The position numbers and the translations under genes are program-made. 64,000 bases of DNA from Methylomarinum sp. Ch1-1 (lineage in GTDB: Bacteria > Pseudomonadota > Gammaproteobacteria > Methylococcales > Methylomonadaceae): assembly GCF_030717995.2 (NCBI RefSeq), contig NZ_CP157743.1, positions 2,444,501-2,508,500 on the forward strand, given 5' to 3'. A model generated the notes under the pieces. It was not told where the DNA came from, did no database searches, and was given only the letters and a program-made list of their open reading frames with translations. This document shows positions 17,645-25,268 of the stretch, in pieces. Every line of letters begins with the position of its first letter. Position 1 is the first letter of the stretch.

Positions 17645-18308
17645 GCGGCAGGTGCCAGCTATTCCTAGTTTGAGCATTTTGGCTGTGTTTAGGACATGGG
17701 GTGTGTCTGTCGAGGAGCACCGAAATCCCATCCCTAGGGGCTTGACGTCAGCATCCTTGCTGCCGACATTCTCGCCAAACACACCCCATGCCCTTTTTGA
17801 GCTCCATACAGGAAAAAAGAGGACGGGCTACTTTTAGTGCGGCAGGTGCCAGCTATTCCTAGTTTGAGCATTTTGCTGTGTTTAGGGCATGGGGTGTGTC
17901 TGTCGAGGAGCCCAGCACCTAAATTATCCTGGAATGTAAAATATAGTCCTGTAGTCATGGGATTTAGGTGCTGGGGGGGCTTGACGTCAGCATCCTTGCT
18001 GCCGACATCCTCGCCAAACACACCCCTTGCCCTTTTTGAACTCCATACAGGAAAAAAGAGGACGGGCTACTTTTAGTGCGGTAGATGCCAGCAATTCCCG
18101 GTTTGAGCATTTTGCTGTGTTTAATATGAGTTCGGGTTGAGAAAACCGCCTGTATCTGCAGCTACATTCACAATGGCCGACAGGATAAGATTGACTATGT
18201 ACTAGGACGGATGCGGATAATCCGTAGTTCAGCGTTTGCACGATCTGTATGGAGGAGGGTGCAATAGCCGGTCATCTATTACACCTTCTCCGCTTGCGCT
18301 AATGATTT
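17645..18308. repeat. cluster of long palindromic (MITE-like) repeats
   Basis: Two complete copies (about 17646-17812 and 17842-18050) and one partial copy (about 18072-18122) of one long inverted-repeat element. One arm reads ATTCCTAGTTTGAGCATTTT then GGCATGGGGTGTGTCTGTCG. The other arm is the matching complement, CCAAACACACCCCATGCCC. Copies are joined by the GGACGGGCTACTTTTAG motif. A further complete copy lies at 52423-52611. The rest, up to the gene at 18309, shows no feature I can name. Confidence 0.85.
17911..17975. repeat. 65-bp mini-element nested in the centre of a long palindrome
   Basis: It has perfect 14-base terminal inverted repeats, CCCAGCACCTAAAT and ATTTAGGTGCTGGG, with an AT-rich centre. 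It sits exactly in the loop of the palindromic copy at 17842-18050. Another element with the same ends lies at 54501-54567, with a different centre. Confidence 0.8.
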
Positions 18309-18581
18309 CTATTGGCCTTTCATTCTATCTCTTCTTTGCTGCTCATTACGCTGTCTTGTTTGCGGGCCGCTGCCTTGGTCTTGGTGGATTCTTTTGCGGA
18401 TGCGTTGTTCTTGGCGTTGTTGCTTTTGATCGGAACGACGCTGTCGCTGGCCAAAGTCTCTCTGTCCGCCTTGTCCTCCCGATCTATTGCCGCCGCCACC
18501 GCCGGGTCCGGCAAAGCTCGACGCCGAGAATGCTAAAGCGGCGGAGATCAGCAAAGCTTTGTATAAATGCTTGTTATTCAT
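18309..18581 (-). CDS. small basic secreted protein, Gly/Gln/Arg-rich
   Basis: A 90-residue protein with a standard signal peptide (MNNKHLYKALLISAALAFSASSFA). The mature part starts GPGGGGGNRSGGQGGQRDFGQRQRR, then becomes very rich in Gln and Arg (QRQEQRIRKRIHQDQ, RQRNEQQRRDRMKGQ). It has no recognisable domain. The composition suggests a disordered, strongly basic periplasmic or secreted protein. It has its own ribosome-binding site (TGAGGAT). It lies 122 bases downstream of the large surface-protein gene in the same direction, with a hairpin between. Function unknown. Confidence 0.65.
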   Translation of the reverse strand: MNNKHLYKALLISAALAFSASSFAGPGGGGGNRSGGQGGQRDFGQRQRRSDQKQQRQEQRIRKRIHQDQGSGPQTRQRNEQQRRDRMKGQ

Positions 18582-18659
18582 GGTCTTATCCTCATGGTTA
18601 AAATGATTATGCGTGATAAAGAAAGATATTTCCTTCCGGCTTCACGTAACGTCCAGGTG

Positions 18660-18687
18660 GGATGCGCTCATTGAGTTAGGCGCATCC
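18660..18687 (-). terminator. possible hairpin terminator after the 680-aa gene
   Basis: GGATGCGC pairs with GCGCATCC across a 12-base loop, just beyond the stop of the gene ending at 18704. No clear T-run follows on the - strand, so this may be only a stabilising hairpin. Confidence 0.3.
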
Positions 18688-18703
18688 GCATTAGGGCGAT
18701 AAT

Positions 18704-20746
18704 TTATTTGACCTTCAGGTTTTTTCCTCGCTTGACTTCGATCGTTGTTAAGGCTTCGGCGTTGTCAACGATTTGGCCATCGACGGACACGCTGGCAGCC
18801 CATTCCACTGTCTCGGAAACGTCTGGATCCGCGAGATCCGCGGTCCACCTGAATTTGAACTTCAGTTTTCCGCCCAGGCGCAGATCGGTAAAGGCGGCGC
18901 TGAATTCACTTCCGTCCGTCCCGGTGAGTAGCACCTCTCCAGAGGCGGTTTCCAAGGCCTGCTTGTCATTAATGATCGAAAGCATCAAGTTTCTGGAGAG
19001 CCCGTCGGCCAGCGTGTCGGGCACTGAAAGATCAGTGATAGACACATCCGAGAGTATCGGCAGAGGAGCTTGTTCCGCAGTCGTGCTGGCAGTCTTGGTC
19101 GCCGCCGCAGATACGTCGAGGTATGACATCGTGACTACGGTTCCCTCTGTAACTTCGCTATACTCTTCGGGCAGGATCGCGGCAAACACTCCACGGTTCT
19201 CGCCTTGTTCAACCAAGGTCAGCGTGTCGCTCAGTCCGGTGTTCGTCGAAATAGTGACATCCACTTCTTCGGCTTCGTCTGGATTCAGGTTCAAGTCTGC
19301 ATCACCGACGCGAGCCGTCAGCAGGCTGCCGATCGAAAAGGTTGGTTCAGGCTGTAGCTCCACTGACGCATCGGAATTGGTAAACAGCAGCCAAGGAACG
19401 GGCGTCACTCCGACATAGCTCGGCTGGCCGGTTCCTGAGGCGTCGGCTGTAGGTGTCACACGGATGGTGAAGGTGCTGTTGGGAAATGTTGTAACGTCAC
19501 CCACCCTGACCACATAGTTGAGGCCGATATTGACCAAGTCATCGATTAGGTCGGCGGTATAAGATAGGTTGGCGCCCATTTCCTGGATATCTTCATCCGA
19601 AACGGCTGCAAAATCATCCAGAGCTCCGCGCATCCAGCCCAATTCGCCAGTAGCAGGATTGTAGCCATACCAGGCGAGCAGCGCCGCGTCGGTATCGGGG
19701 TTGCCGTCGTCATCGAAGAATATGCCGTAAGGCAGCATGGTATTGGGCAGCCAAGGTCCGAATTGATTTGCGGCCGCCCCGGCTCCTTCAGGCACGTCGG
19801 CATAATCGCTGGGCAGTGGCGTGGTTGCCGTCAGGGTATCGGTCAGCGGTTGTTCGCCGGCCACATACTCGTCGATATAAAAGCCTGCTCGAGTTTTCGG
19901 ATCGAAGAATCCTAATTCTCCAGTGTGCTTATCTTCCGGTCCAAACAGTCCCGCCGAGAACGTGGCGAGCTGAGTGGGGCTCCAAATATTCGAAGGCACG
20001 GCGATGTTCAGATCGGCAAGATCGACGCCGGCATCAGTGACGCTGACGAAGTCGACGCCAACGCCAAAGCCCACTTGAACCGTGAAACCTTGCAGGCGCA
20101 TATCGGTCCAGTTGTTTATTTTCTGGAATACCTGGTAATCACGTGAACCCGCTTCGGGCTCGACATTGAATACCAGGTCTACGCTTTCCGAGCCAGCGCC
20201 ATCTACGGTGGCGGGCAGCATCGCAACTTTGTAACGTTTGTGAGTTTGGAACGGGCTGCTGCAGACAACCTGTTGTGGATCGGCAGAGTCCAGGTAATGA
20301 TCCTTCAGATAGGATGTCGACATGATGCAGTTGGCAGGCTTGTCATTTTTTACCCCCGGGTCATCGTTGATAATCTTGATGCCGGAGGGTTCGCCTACCG
20401 GCCAGTCTTTTGCCAGCACGATGCCCATACGGGTAAGAAGGCTCTCATCGAAGACGAGGCTTTCGTAGGTGAAATCGGAGTCTGCTGCGAAATTGTAAGC
20501 GCCGGTTATAGGATCGAACCAGCTGTCGGCACTGCCGACAACTCCTTGGGTGCCGTTCAGCACTACTTCCACATTGTTGAGGTTCCACCCTCCAAAGCCT
20601 GATGCGCCGCTAGCCGAGGGCGCCGAGGTGATTTTGCCTGCATGGACGGAGAGTGCGAGTCCCGCCAATGCGATTGCCAGTGCAGTCTTCGCGACGCGCG
20701 AACAGCCGGTTGTCGGCTGTGATTTGTGTTGAGTCATGTTTTTCAT
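18704..20746 (-). CDS. large secreted protein resembling 'choice-of-anchor' surface proteins
   Basis: A 680-residue exported protein. The N-terminus has an extended signal peptide (hydrophobic TALAIALAGLALSVHA, cleavage near residue 37). The mature start (KITSAPSASGASGFGGWNLNNVEVVLNG) resembles secreted beta-rich families named for variable C-terminal anchors, of which 'choice-of-anchor F' is the closest I recall; this is from memory. The middle is acidic with repeated Ig-like stretches (VSITDLSVPDTLADG and VEWAASVSVDGQIVDN). The end, VKRGKNLKVK, has no PEP-CTERM or other sorting signal I recognise, so it is probably secreted or periplasmic. Ribosome-binding site TGAGGAT. Role unknown. Confidence 0.6.
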   Translation of the reverse strand: MKNMTQHKSQPTTGCSRVAKTALAIALAGLALSVHAGKITSAPSASGASGFGGWNLNNVEVVLNGTQGVVGSADSWFDPITGAYNFAADSDFTYESLVFDESLLTRMGIVLAKDWPVGEPSGIKIINDDPGVKNDKPANCIMSTSYLKDHYLDSADPQQVVCSSPFQTHKRYKVAMLPATVDGAGSESVDLVFNVEPEAGSRDYQVFQKINNWTDMRLQGFTVQVGFGVGVDFVSVTDAGVDLADLNIAVPSNIWSPTQLATFSAGLFGPEDKHTGELGFFDPKTRAGFYIDEYVAGEQPLTDTLTATTPLPSDYADVPEGAGAAANQFGPWLPNTMLPYGIFFDDDGNPDTDAALLAWYGYNPATGELGWMRGALDDFAAVSDEDIQEMGANLSYTADLIDDLVNIGLNYVVRVGDVTTFPNSTFTIRVTPTADASGTGQPSYVGVTPVPWLLFTNSDASVELQPEPTFSIGSLLTARVGDADLNLNPDEAEEVDVTISTNTGLSDTLTLVEQGENRGVFAAILPEEYSEVTEGTVVTMSYLDVSAAATKTASTTAEQAPLPILSDVSITDLSVPDTLADGLSRNLMLSIINDKQALETASGEVLLTGTDGSEFSAAFTDLRLGGKLKFKFRWTADLADPDVSETVEWAASVSVDGQIVDNAEALTTIEVKRGKNLKVK

Positions 20747-21989
20747 TTTTATATCCTCATGTATTTATGGGTACTACGTCAGCTCACATAGGAGGATTCG
20801 TGATCGCTATGATCAGTTTTTCTCGATATTTCATTTCGAAATACTTTTTATCAATGTTCTGATGAGCCGACTAATTTTTCCAGATCGAGCATTAGTCAGG
20901 TTCCTGCTCTGTTAATAATAAAGTCATAATTTTTTAATTAAATTTATAAGTTTGTAACTAAATTATTGATTTATAATATTGTTTTTCGTGATTTCCCCTG
21001 AACTGCCCTTTAATTGCAGGTCGTTATCGTTAGCGTGTCTTTAATTGACGACGCTTTGCTTTGTTACACATTAAACCAAGTAAACCGGCGCCTTAAGCCT
21101 GACTAGATTAAAAAAAGGGAGAGGCTCTTGACGCCGCTGTCAGAAGTTCCTGACATAACTCCACCCGATTCATTTATCGGTTTCAGTCGTTGACTTAATC
21201 TCCGTGTCATTTTAAAACTTGGTTTTTCAATAATTATCAAGCATTTTTTATACCTTGATATGGATAACATTCTTTATCAGTGGTTTATCGAAAATTCTTA
21301 AATGCGCAATAGCAAGTATGTAAAAAGTCCTGACAGTCGTTAATCCAATTGCCTACAAATTTAGAAGCTAAATACTGATAGCAGCAAGCTGAAAGGTTGA
21401 GGGTTATGTGAATTGCAGTTTTTATTGGTCGAGTGACGATAGCCCGGAATTTTAGGGCTAACTGGGTAACCTCCGGGAAAATAAAGTTTATTTATTGATT
21501 TACAGTCTAATTGCTAGTGGATTAGTCAAGTTTATGCAGACGATAAAGGCACGCTGTTCTTGAAATTTGATAAAGGGGAAGTGGTAGATGTTTTTATATT
21601 TGTTAAAAAAATTGACAATTCACTTAAGTGCTTTAAAAAACAATGGTATATATGATTTTTGTTTTCTCCATAACAAAGTCGGGTAAAGCCATAGCAGGTC
21701 AAGGGACTTAGGCGGCCAAGGGATAAGGCGTAATCCATGGCATAACGGGGTGACAGCTTTATGACCGAATTTGGACTTTCAGTCTTATTTTGAATGGAGC
21801 ATTAGGGCCGTAGGGCGTTTTCGCGACAGCAAAACGCCAATTCTCGAATTCGCCGAGCACCAAATGAAAAAAGCAGCCTGTCCCCCTTTTATACTGTCCC
21901 CCTTTTATATAAAAGTTTGCTCGCCTGTCGGTGCGCCTCAATCGATGTGAAGAGGGATGACAGAAGTCCGTTTCCGTCATCCAGGTCAT
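20747..21989. other. 1.24-kb AT-rich intergenic region with structured and palindromic segments
   Basis: No gene is supported here. The part next to 20746 should contain the promoter of the large surface-protein gene. I see a perfect 6-6-6 palindrome at 21138-21155 with an extra half-site at 21330-21335. A segment at 21447-21480 can fold two mutually exclusive stems (TAGCCC/GGGCTA or CCCGGA/TCCGGG). A CTGTCCCCCTTTTATA motif is tandemly repeated at about 21881-21911. The rest is A+T-rich with no visible pattern. Confidence 0.5.
21138..21155. promoter_or_regulatory. palindromic operator-like site TGTCAG-N6-CTGACA
   Basis: A perfect inverted repeat of two hexamers separated by six bases, about 390 bases upstream of the 680-aa surface-protein gene. 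A lone CTGACA half-site lies at 21330-21335. The symmetry suggests binding of a dimeric regulator; the regulator is unknown. Confidence 0.35.
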
Positions 21990-22343
21990 CTAGAAAGTTT
22001 TATGGATATGTTCCATAGCTTCGTGAGCGGCTTTGGAGGCTAAGTCGCTGTGTTTTTTATTGGCGTGGTCTATGGCTTCATTCAGTTTTGTCACGGCTTT
22101 TTCCATATGCATATGTTTCTCATGATGTTCTTGAGAGGCCATTTTGGCGTGGTGCAAGGCTTCCTTGCTATGTTCCAATATCAACTCCAAGTGGCCTTTT
22201 TCAGCATGGCTGGCGGCGACGGCGGCATGTTCTAACGCGTTGGCGCCATGATGCTCACCGGCATAGGCGTTATTCATGAACATAAAGGACGTCGTCAGCG
22301 CGGCCAGTAAAAAACTGAATAATGTGATGTTGTTTTTTTTCAT
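21990..22343 (-). CDS. SmbP-like small His-rich metal-binding protein
   Basis: A 117-residue exported protein. The signal peptide (about residues 1-28) ends near MNNAYAGEHHG. The mature chain is helical and holds 17 histidines in a repeating pattern of His spaced by 3-4 or 7 residues (EHAAVAASHAEKGHLELILE, EALHHAKMASQEHHEKHMHM, HEAMEHIHKTF). This matches SmbP, the periplasmic copper-binding small metal-binding protein described from Nitrosomonas europaea. A role in copper or other divalent metal binding in the periplasm is inferred. It is transcribed away from the pterin dehydratase gene, across a region with a CRP-like palindrome. Confidence 0.78.
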   Translation of the reverse strand: MKKNNITLFSFLLAALTTSFMFMNNAYAGEHHGANALEHAAVAASHAEKGHLELILEHSKEALHHAKMASQEHHEKHMHMEKAVTKLNEAIDHANKKHSDLASKAAHEAMEHIHKTF

Positions 22344-22393
22344 TGTTAATTCCCCCTCGTTGGTTTGAAGCCATTCTTTTGGAATGGTAGAAA

Positions 22394-22409
22394 TGTGACT
22401 AATATCACA
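22394..22409. promoter_or_regulatory. CRP-type palindrome between divergent genes
   Basis: TGTGACTAATATCACA is a perfect TGTGA-N6-TCACA inverted repeat, also flanked by AAA upstream as in the E. coli CRP consensus. It lies 51 bases before the SmbP-like start and 80 bases before the dehydratase start, so it could control either gene. The binding protein is not identified here; the FNR-type gene at 54642 would prefer TTGAT-type half-sites. Confidence 0.5.
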
Positions 22410-22488
22410 GAAATTTGTTCAAACTAACCTTGAATTATTGGACTAAAATAGAGTCTTACCACTTAAAGCTGAAATCTAGGAGGGTGTC

Positions 22489-22872
22489 ATGGGGTGGAGA
22501 GAACGTAAGCATGAAGAAACTTATAACGAAGAAGAGATTAACCAGCGTTTACAGGACGAATTGCCGCATTGGTATTATGAGAAGGGCTGGATCAGACGTA
22601 AATATAAAACCAGCGGCTGGAAATCGACGCTGATGGTGGTCAATACCGTAGGACATTTGGCCGAGGCGGCTTTTCATCATCCCGATCTGACTGTTTCTTA
22701 TGCCTTCGTCATTGTCAAATTAGTGAATCACGCGGCTAAAGGGGTGACCAACAAGGATTTCGAATTAGCTCATAAAATCGAACAGGTGGTGATGTGGCAG
22801 CCAGGCAAGGAAGACGGAGCCTTGGAAGGAACGCCGGACGATCCGCGATTTAAATACATCAAATACGATTGA
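22489..22872 (+). CDS. 4a-hydroxytetrahydrobiopterin dehydratase (PCD/DCoH family)
   Basis: A 127-residue protein with a C-terminal PCD domain. LPHWYYEKGWIRRKYKTSGWKSTLMVVNTVGHLAEAAFHHPDLTVSYAFVIVKLVNHAAKGVTNKDFELAHKIEQVV contains the His-His-Pro-Asp active-site core and the later His of this small fold. The enzyme regenerates tetrahydropterin cofactors in hydroxylase pathways. The N-terminal ~25 residues and the C-terminal tail make it slightly longer than typical bacterial members. No aromatic amino acid hydroxylase gene is nearby, so a pterin-linked or moonlighting role is open. A strong AGGAGG ribosome-binding site precedes ATG. Confidence 0.8.
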   Translation: MGWRERKHEETYNEEEINQRLQDELPHWYYEKGWIRRKYKTSGWKSTLMVVNTVGHLAEAAFHHPDLTVSYAFVIVKLVNHAAKGVTNKDFELAHKIEQVVMWQPGKEDGALEGTPDDPRFKYIKYD

Positions 22873-22884
22873 CAGCCTGTTCGT

Positions 22885-23901
22885 TTAAAAGCGGTAGGGA
22901 TGAGCGGCTTGAAAGCCATGGACTTTTGCTTCCGGGCTGAATTCAGCCGGCCGCCAGTCTTGTTGCGGCTGACCGCAGAAATATTCGGCCAGCCAGCGAG
23001 CCTGATGCCGTATCGGAATGATATAGGCGTAGAGTTTGCCGTTGGGCAGTTCGGCGACATCTCCCAGCGCGTAAATATCTTCATGACTGGTTTGCAGGGA
23101 TTGATTGACCCGTATGCCGCGTCCGGTTTGTAAGCCCGCTTGTTCGGCCAACTCGATTCTCGGCTTGAACCCGCAGGAAACGATCGCCGCATCGAATGGG
23201 CGCCGGTTATTGTCGACGCTGATAGCGATTTTTCCCGATTCCTTATCGATACGCTGTATCGCTTGATTCAATCTGACCTCGATGCTAAGTTTTTCCAACA
23301 CCGTCAACAAGGCTGTAGAGTCTTGTTCAACCAGTTGACGTTCCATCAGTTTGTCCATGGCGTGGAATAAGCAGACCTTATCGCCTGAAACGGCCAGGTC
23401 GGATGCCAGTTCGCAGCCGATCAGGCCGCCGCCGATGATGGCCCAGTTAGGTTTGCGCCGGCTATCGAGAAAAGGCTGTCTGAATCTTCGCAGCGTAATG
23501 AGGTCTTCCAAGCTGTTCAGCAGGAAAAAATTTTCCCGATAAGGTTGGAACGGTGGCGGAATAAAGGCGGCCGAACCGGTGGCGATGATCAACTTGTCGT
23601 AATCGAGTTGCTCGATCTCATCGATGCCCTTGACGTCAATCGAGTGTTCCTCAGGGTGAATGGCGGTGACCGTTACGCCGGGGATGATGCAGATGTTTTT
23701 TTCCTGCAGCGCATTGAAGGTTCTGAGGATGATGGTCTTTTCTATATCCTCTTCACTAAAACCTCGGGACAGCAGAGGCCTGGAGTAATAACCTCGATTC
23801 TCTCCGGTCAACAGGGTGATTTTGGCGTCGGGCGACAGTTTGCGATAGTGCTCGGCAAAAGTCACACCGGCGATGCCGGAACCGATAATGATGACTCGCA
23901 T
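22885..23901 (-). CDS. FAD/NAD(P)-dependent oxidoreductase, rubredoxin reductase-like
   Basis: A two-dinucleotide flavoprotein of about 338 residues. The FAD-binding N-terminus is MRVIIIGSGIAGVTFAEHYRKL. The NAD(P) site is WAIIGGGLIGCELASDLAVSG. The second FAD motif is IYALGDVAELPNGKLYAY. The arrangement matches NADH:rubredoxin or nitrite reductase-type FAD subunits, but the C-terminal domain is short (it ends AAHPYRF), and no rubredoxin gene is adjacent. The ATG at 23901 is chosen because it follows an AGAGAGGCGG ribosome-binding site; an upstream in-frame start would add seven residues. It converges on the dehydratase gene. Confidence 0.82.
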   Translation of the reverse strand: MRVIIIGSGIAGVTFAEHYRKLSPDAKITLLTGENRGYYSRPLLSRGFSEEDIEKTIILRTFNALQEKNICIIPGVTVTAIHPEEHSIDVKGIDEIEQLDYDKLIIATGSAAFIPPPFQPYRENFFLLNSLEDLITLRRFRQPFLDSRRKPNWAIIGGGLIGCELASDLAVSGDKVCLFHAMDKLMERQLVEQDSTALLTVLEKLSIEVRLNQAIQRIDKESGKIAISVDNNRRPFDAAIVSCGFKPRIELAEQAGLQTGRGIRVNQSLQTSHEDIYALGDVAELPNGKLYAYIIPIRHQARWLAEYFCGQPQQDWRPAEFSPEAKVHGFQAAHPYRF

Positions 23902-24137
23902 GGCCGCCTCTCTAAGATCCAATTGATGACGGGACTATCATATACAGATTAAGCTTGCTGTGACAATGCCCAGCCGTAGGGTGGATTCGCCGCCAGGCAA
24001 TCCGCCTTTGATATGGACAACGCCACATTGCCCCGGCGCGGTTTTTTGGCGGCTTGCTTCGCGAAGCCGCCCTACGTTGGCGGATCCGCTGCGCTTGATC
24101 CACCCTACCGGTGCGGGTAGGGTGTGCTGACGTTCCT

Positions 24138-24222
24138 GGTTCCCACGGTCCTCCGTGGGAACCCATACTTTGCCACCTTAAGCCCGGTATGCATTCCCAC
24201 GCAGGAGCGTGGGAACGAGGGT
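24138..24222 (+). repeat. 85-bp REP doublet, copy 3
   Basis: Same two-hairpin element as at 10438, in + orientation, with the same spacer. Confidence 0.9.
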
Positions 24223-24391
24223 CATGCATCGCAATCGCCGGATGAATTCTCAAGGCCGGACGGAGTCAAAGCCGGACGGAGTTTACAACTCCGTCCGCAA
24301 CCTTCGCGAAGCCGCCCTACGTTGGCGGATCCGCTGCGCTTGATCCGCCCTACCGGTACGGGTAGGGTGCGCTTGGCATGCAACCGTTCCT

Positions 24392-24476
24392 GGTTCCCAC
24401 GGTCCTCCGTGGGAACCCATACTTTGCCACCTTAAGCCCGGTATGCATTCCCACGCAGGAGCGTGGGAACGAGGGT
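24392..24476 (+). repeat. 85-bp REP doublet, copy 4
   Basis: Same element, 254 bases from copy 3 and in the same orientation. Confidence 0.9.
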
Positions 24477-25268
24477 CGGGCATCGCAATCGCCGGATGAA
24501 TTCTCAAAGCCGCCCTACGTTGGGTTGGCGGATCCGCTGCGCTTGATCCACCCTACCGGTGCGGGTAGGGTATGCTGACGATAGGAAGCGCACCGTTATT
24601 GATGCGCTTCACGCAGTTCGACACATCCGAAGGCAAGACGATGCTTTGCGTAGGAGCGCCGCCCTCGGCGCGAAAAGAGCCATTCGGCCCGAGGGCGGGC
24701 CTCCTACGGGCAGACTTTGAACGTTTGGGGCGGGTTAAATAACCCGCCCCGCCTGGAAGATCCGCTCTATCGGTGCGGGTAGGGTGCGCTGACGATAGGA
24801 CGTGCACCGGCCGGACGGAGTTTACAACTCCGTCCGCAACCTTCGCGAAGCCGCTCTACATTGGCGGATCCGCTGCGAGTGATCCACCGGCACGGGTAGG
24901 GTGTGCTGACGATAGGAAGCGCACCGGTTTTTGATGCGCTTCACGTAGTTCGACACATCCGAAGGCAAGACGTTGCTTTGCGTAGGATCGCCGCCCTCGG
25001 CGCGAAAAGAGCCATTCGGCCCGAGGGCGGGCCTCCTACGGGCAGACTTTGAACGTTTGGGGCGGGTTAAATAACCCGCCCCGCCTGGAGCCGCCCTACA
25101 TTGGCGGATCCGCTGCGCTTGATCCGCCCTACCGGTGCGGGTAGGGCATCGCAATCGCCGGATGAATTCTCAAAGCCGGACGGAGTTTACAACTTCGTCC
25201 GCAACCTTCGCGAAGCCACCCTACATTGGCATCGCAATTGTCGGGTAACCCGTGAACAGATAAGCTTT

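Larger units (their letters stand above)
23902..25268. repeat. 1.3-kb array of mixed palindromic repeats
   Basis: No gene. The array repeats the families of 10200-11110. There are 85-bp doublets at 24138-24222 and 24392-24476, and GGCGGATCCGCTGCGCTTGATC blocks near 24078, 24325, 24528, 24864 and 25103. ACGGAGTTTACAACTCCGTC palindromes also recur. A TAGGAGCGCCGCCCTCGGCG / GAGGGCGGGCCTCCTA hairpin pair is present twice (about 24650-24712 and 24982-25045). GGGCGGGTTAAATAACCCGCCC hairpins lie near 24731 and 25061. The blocks from 24600 and 24930 are near-copies, so part of the array was duplicated in tandem. Confidence 0.9.

Noticed and set aside
21400-21490. Known c-di-GMP or cobalamin riboswitch in the long upstream region
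   Set aside because: The conserved cores of these classes are not present; only alternative stems are visible.
24822-25154. Frames through the 23.9-25.3 kb array
   Set aside because: They translate palindromic repeats and share the same artefact peptides as the 10.2-kb array.
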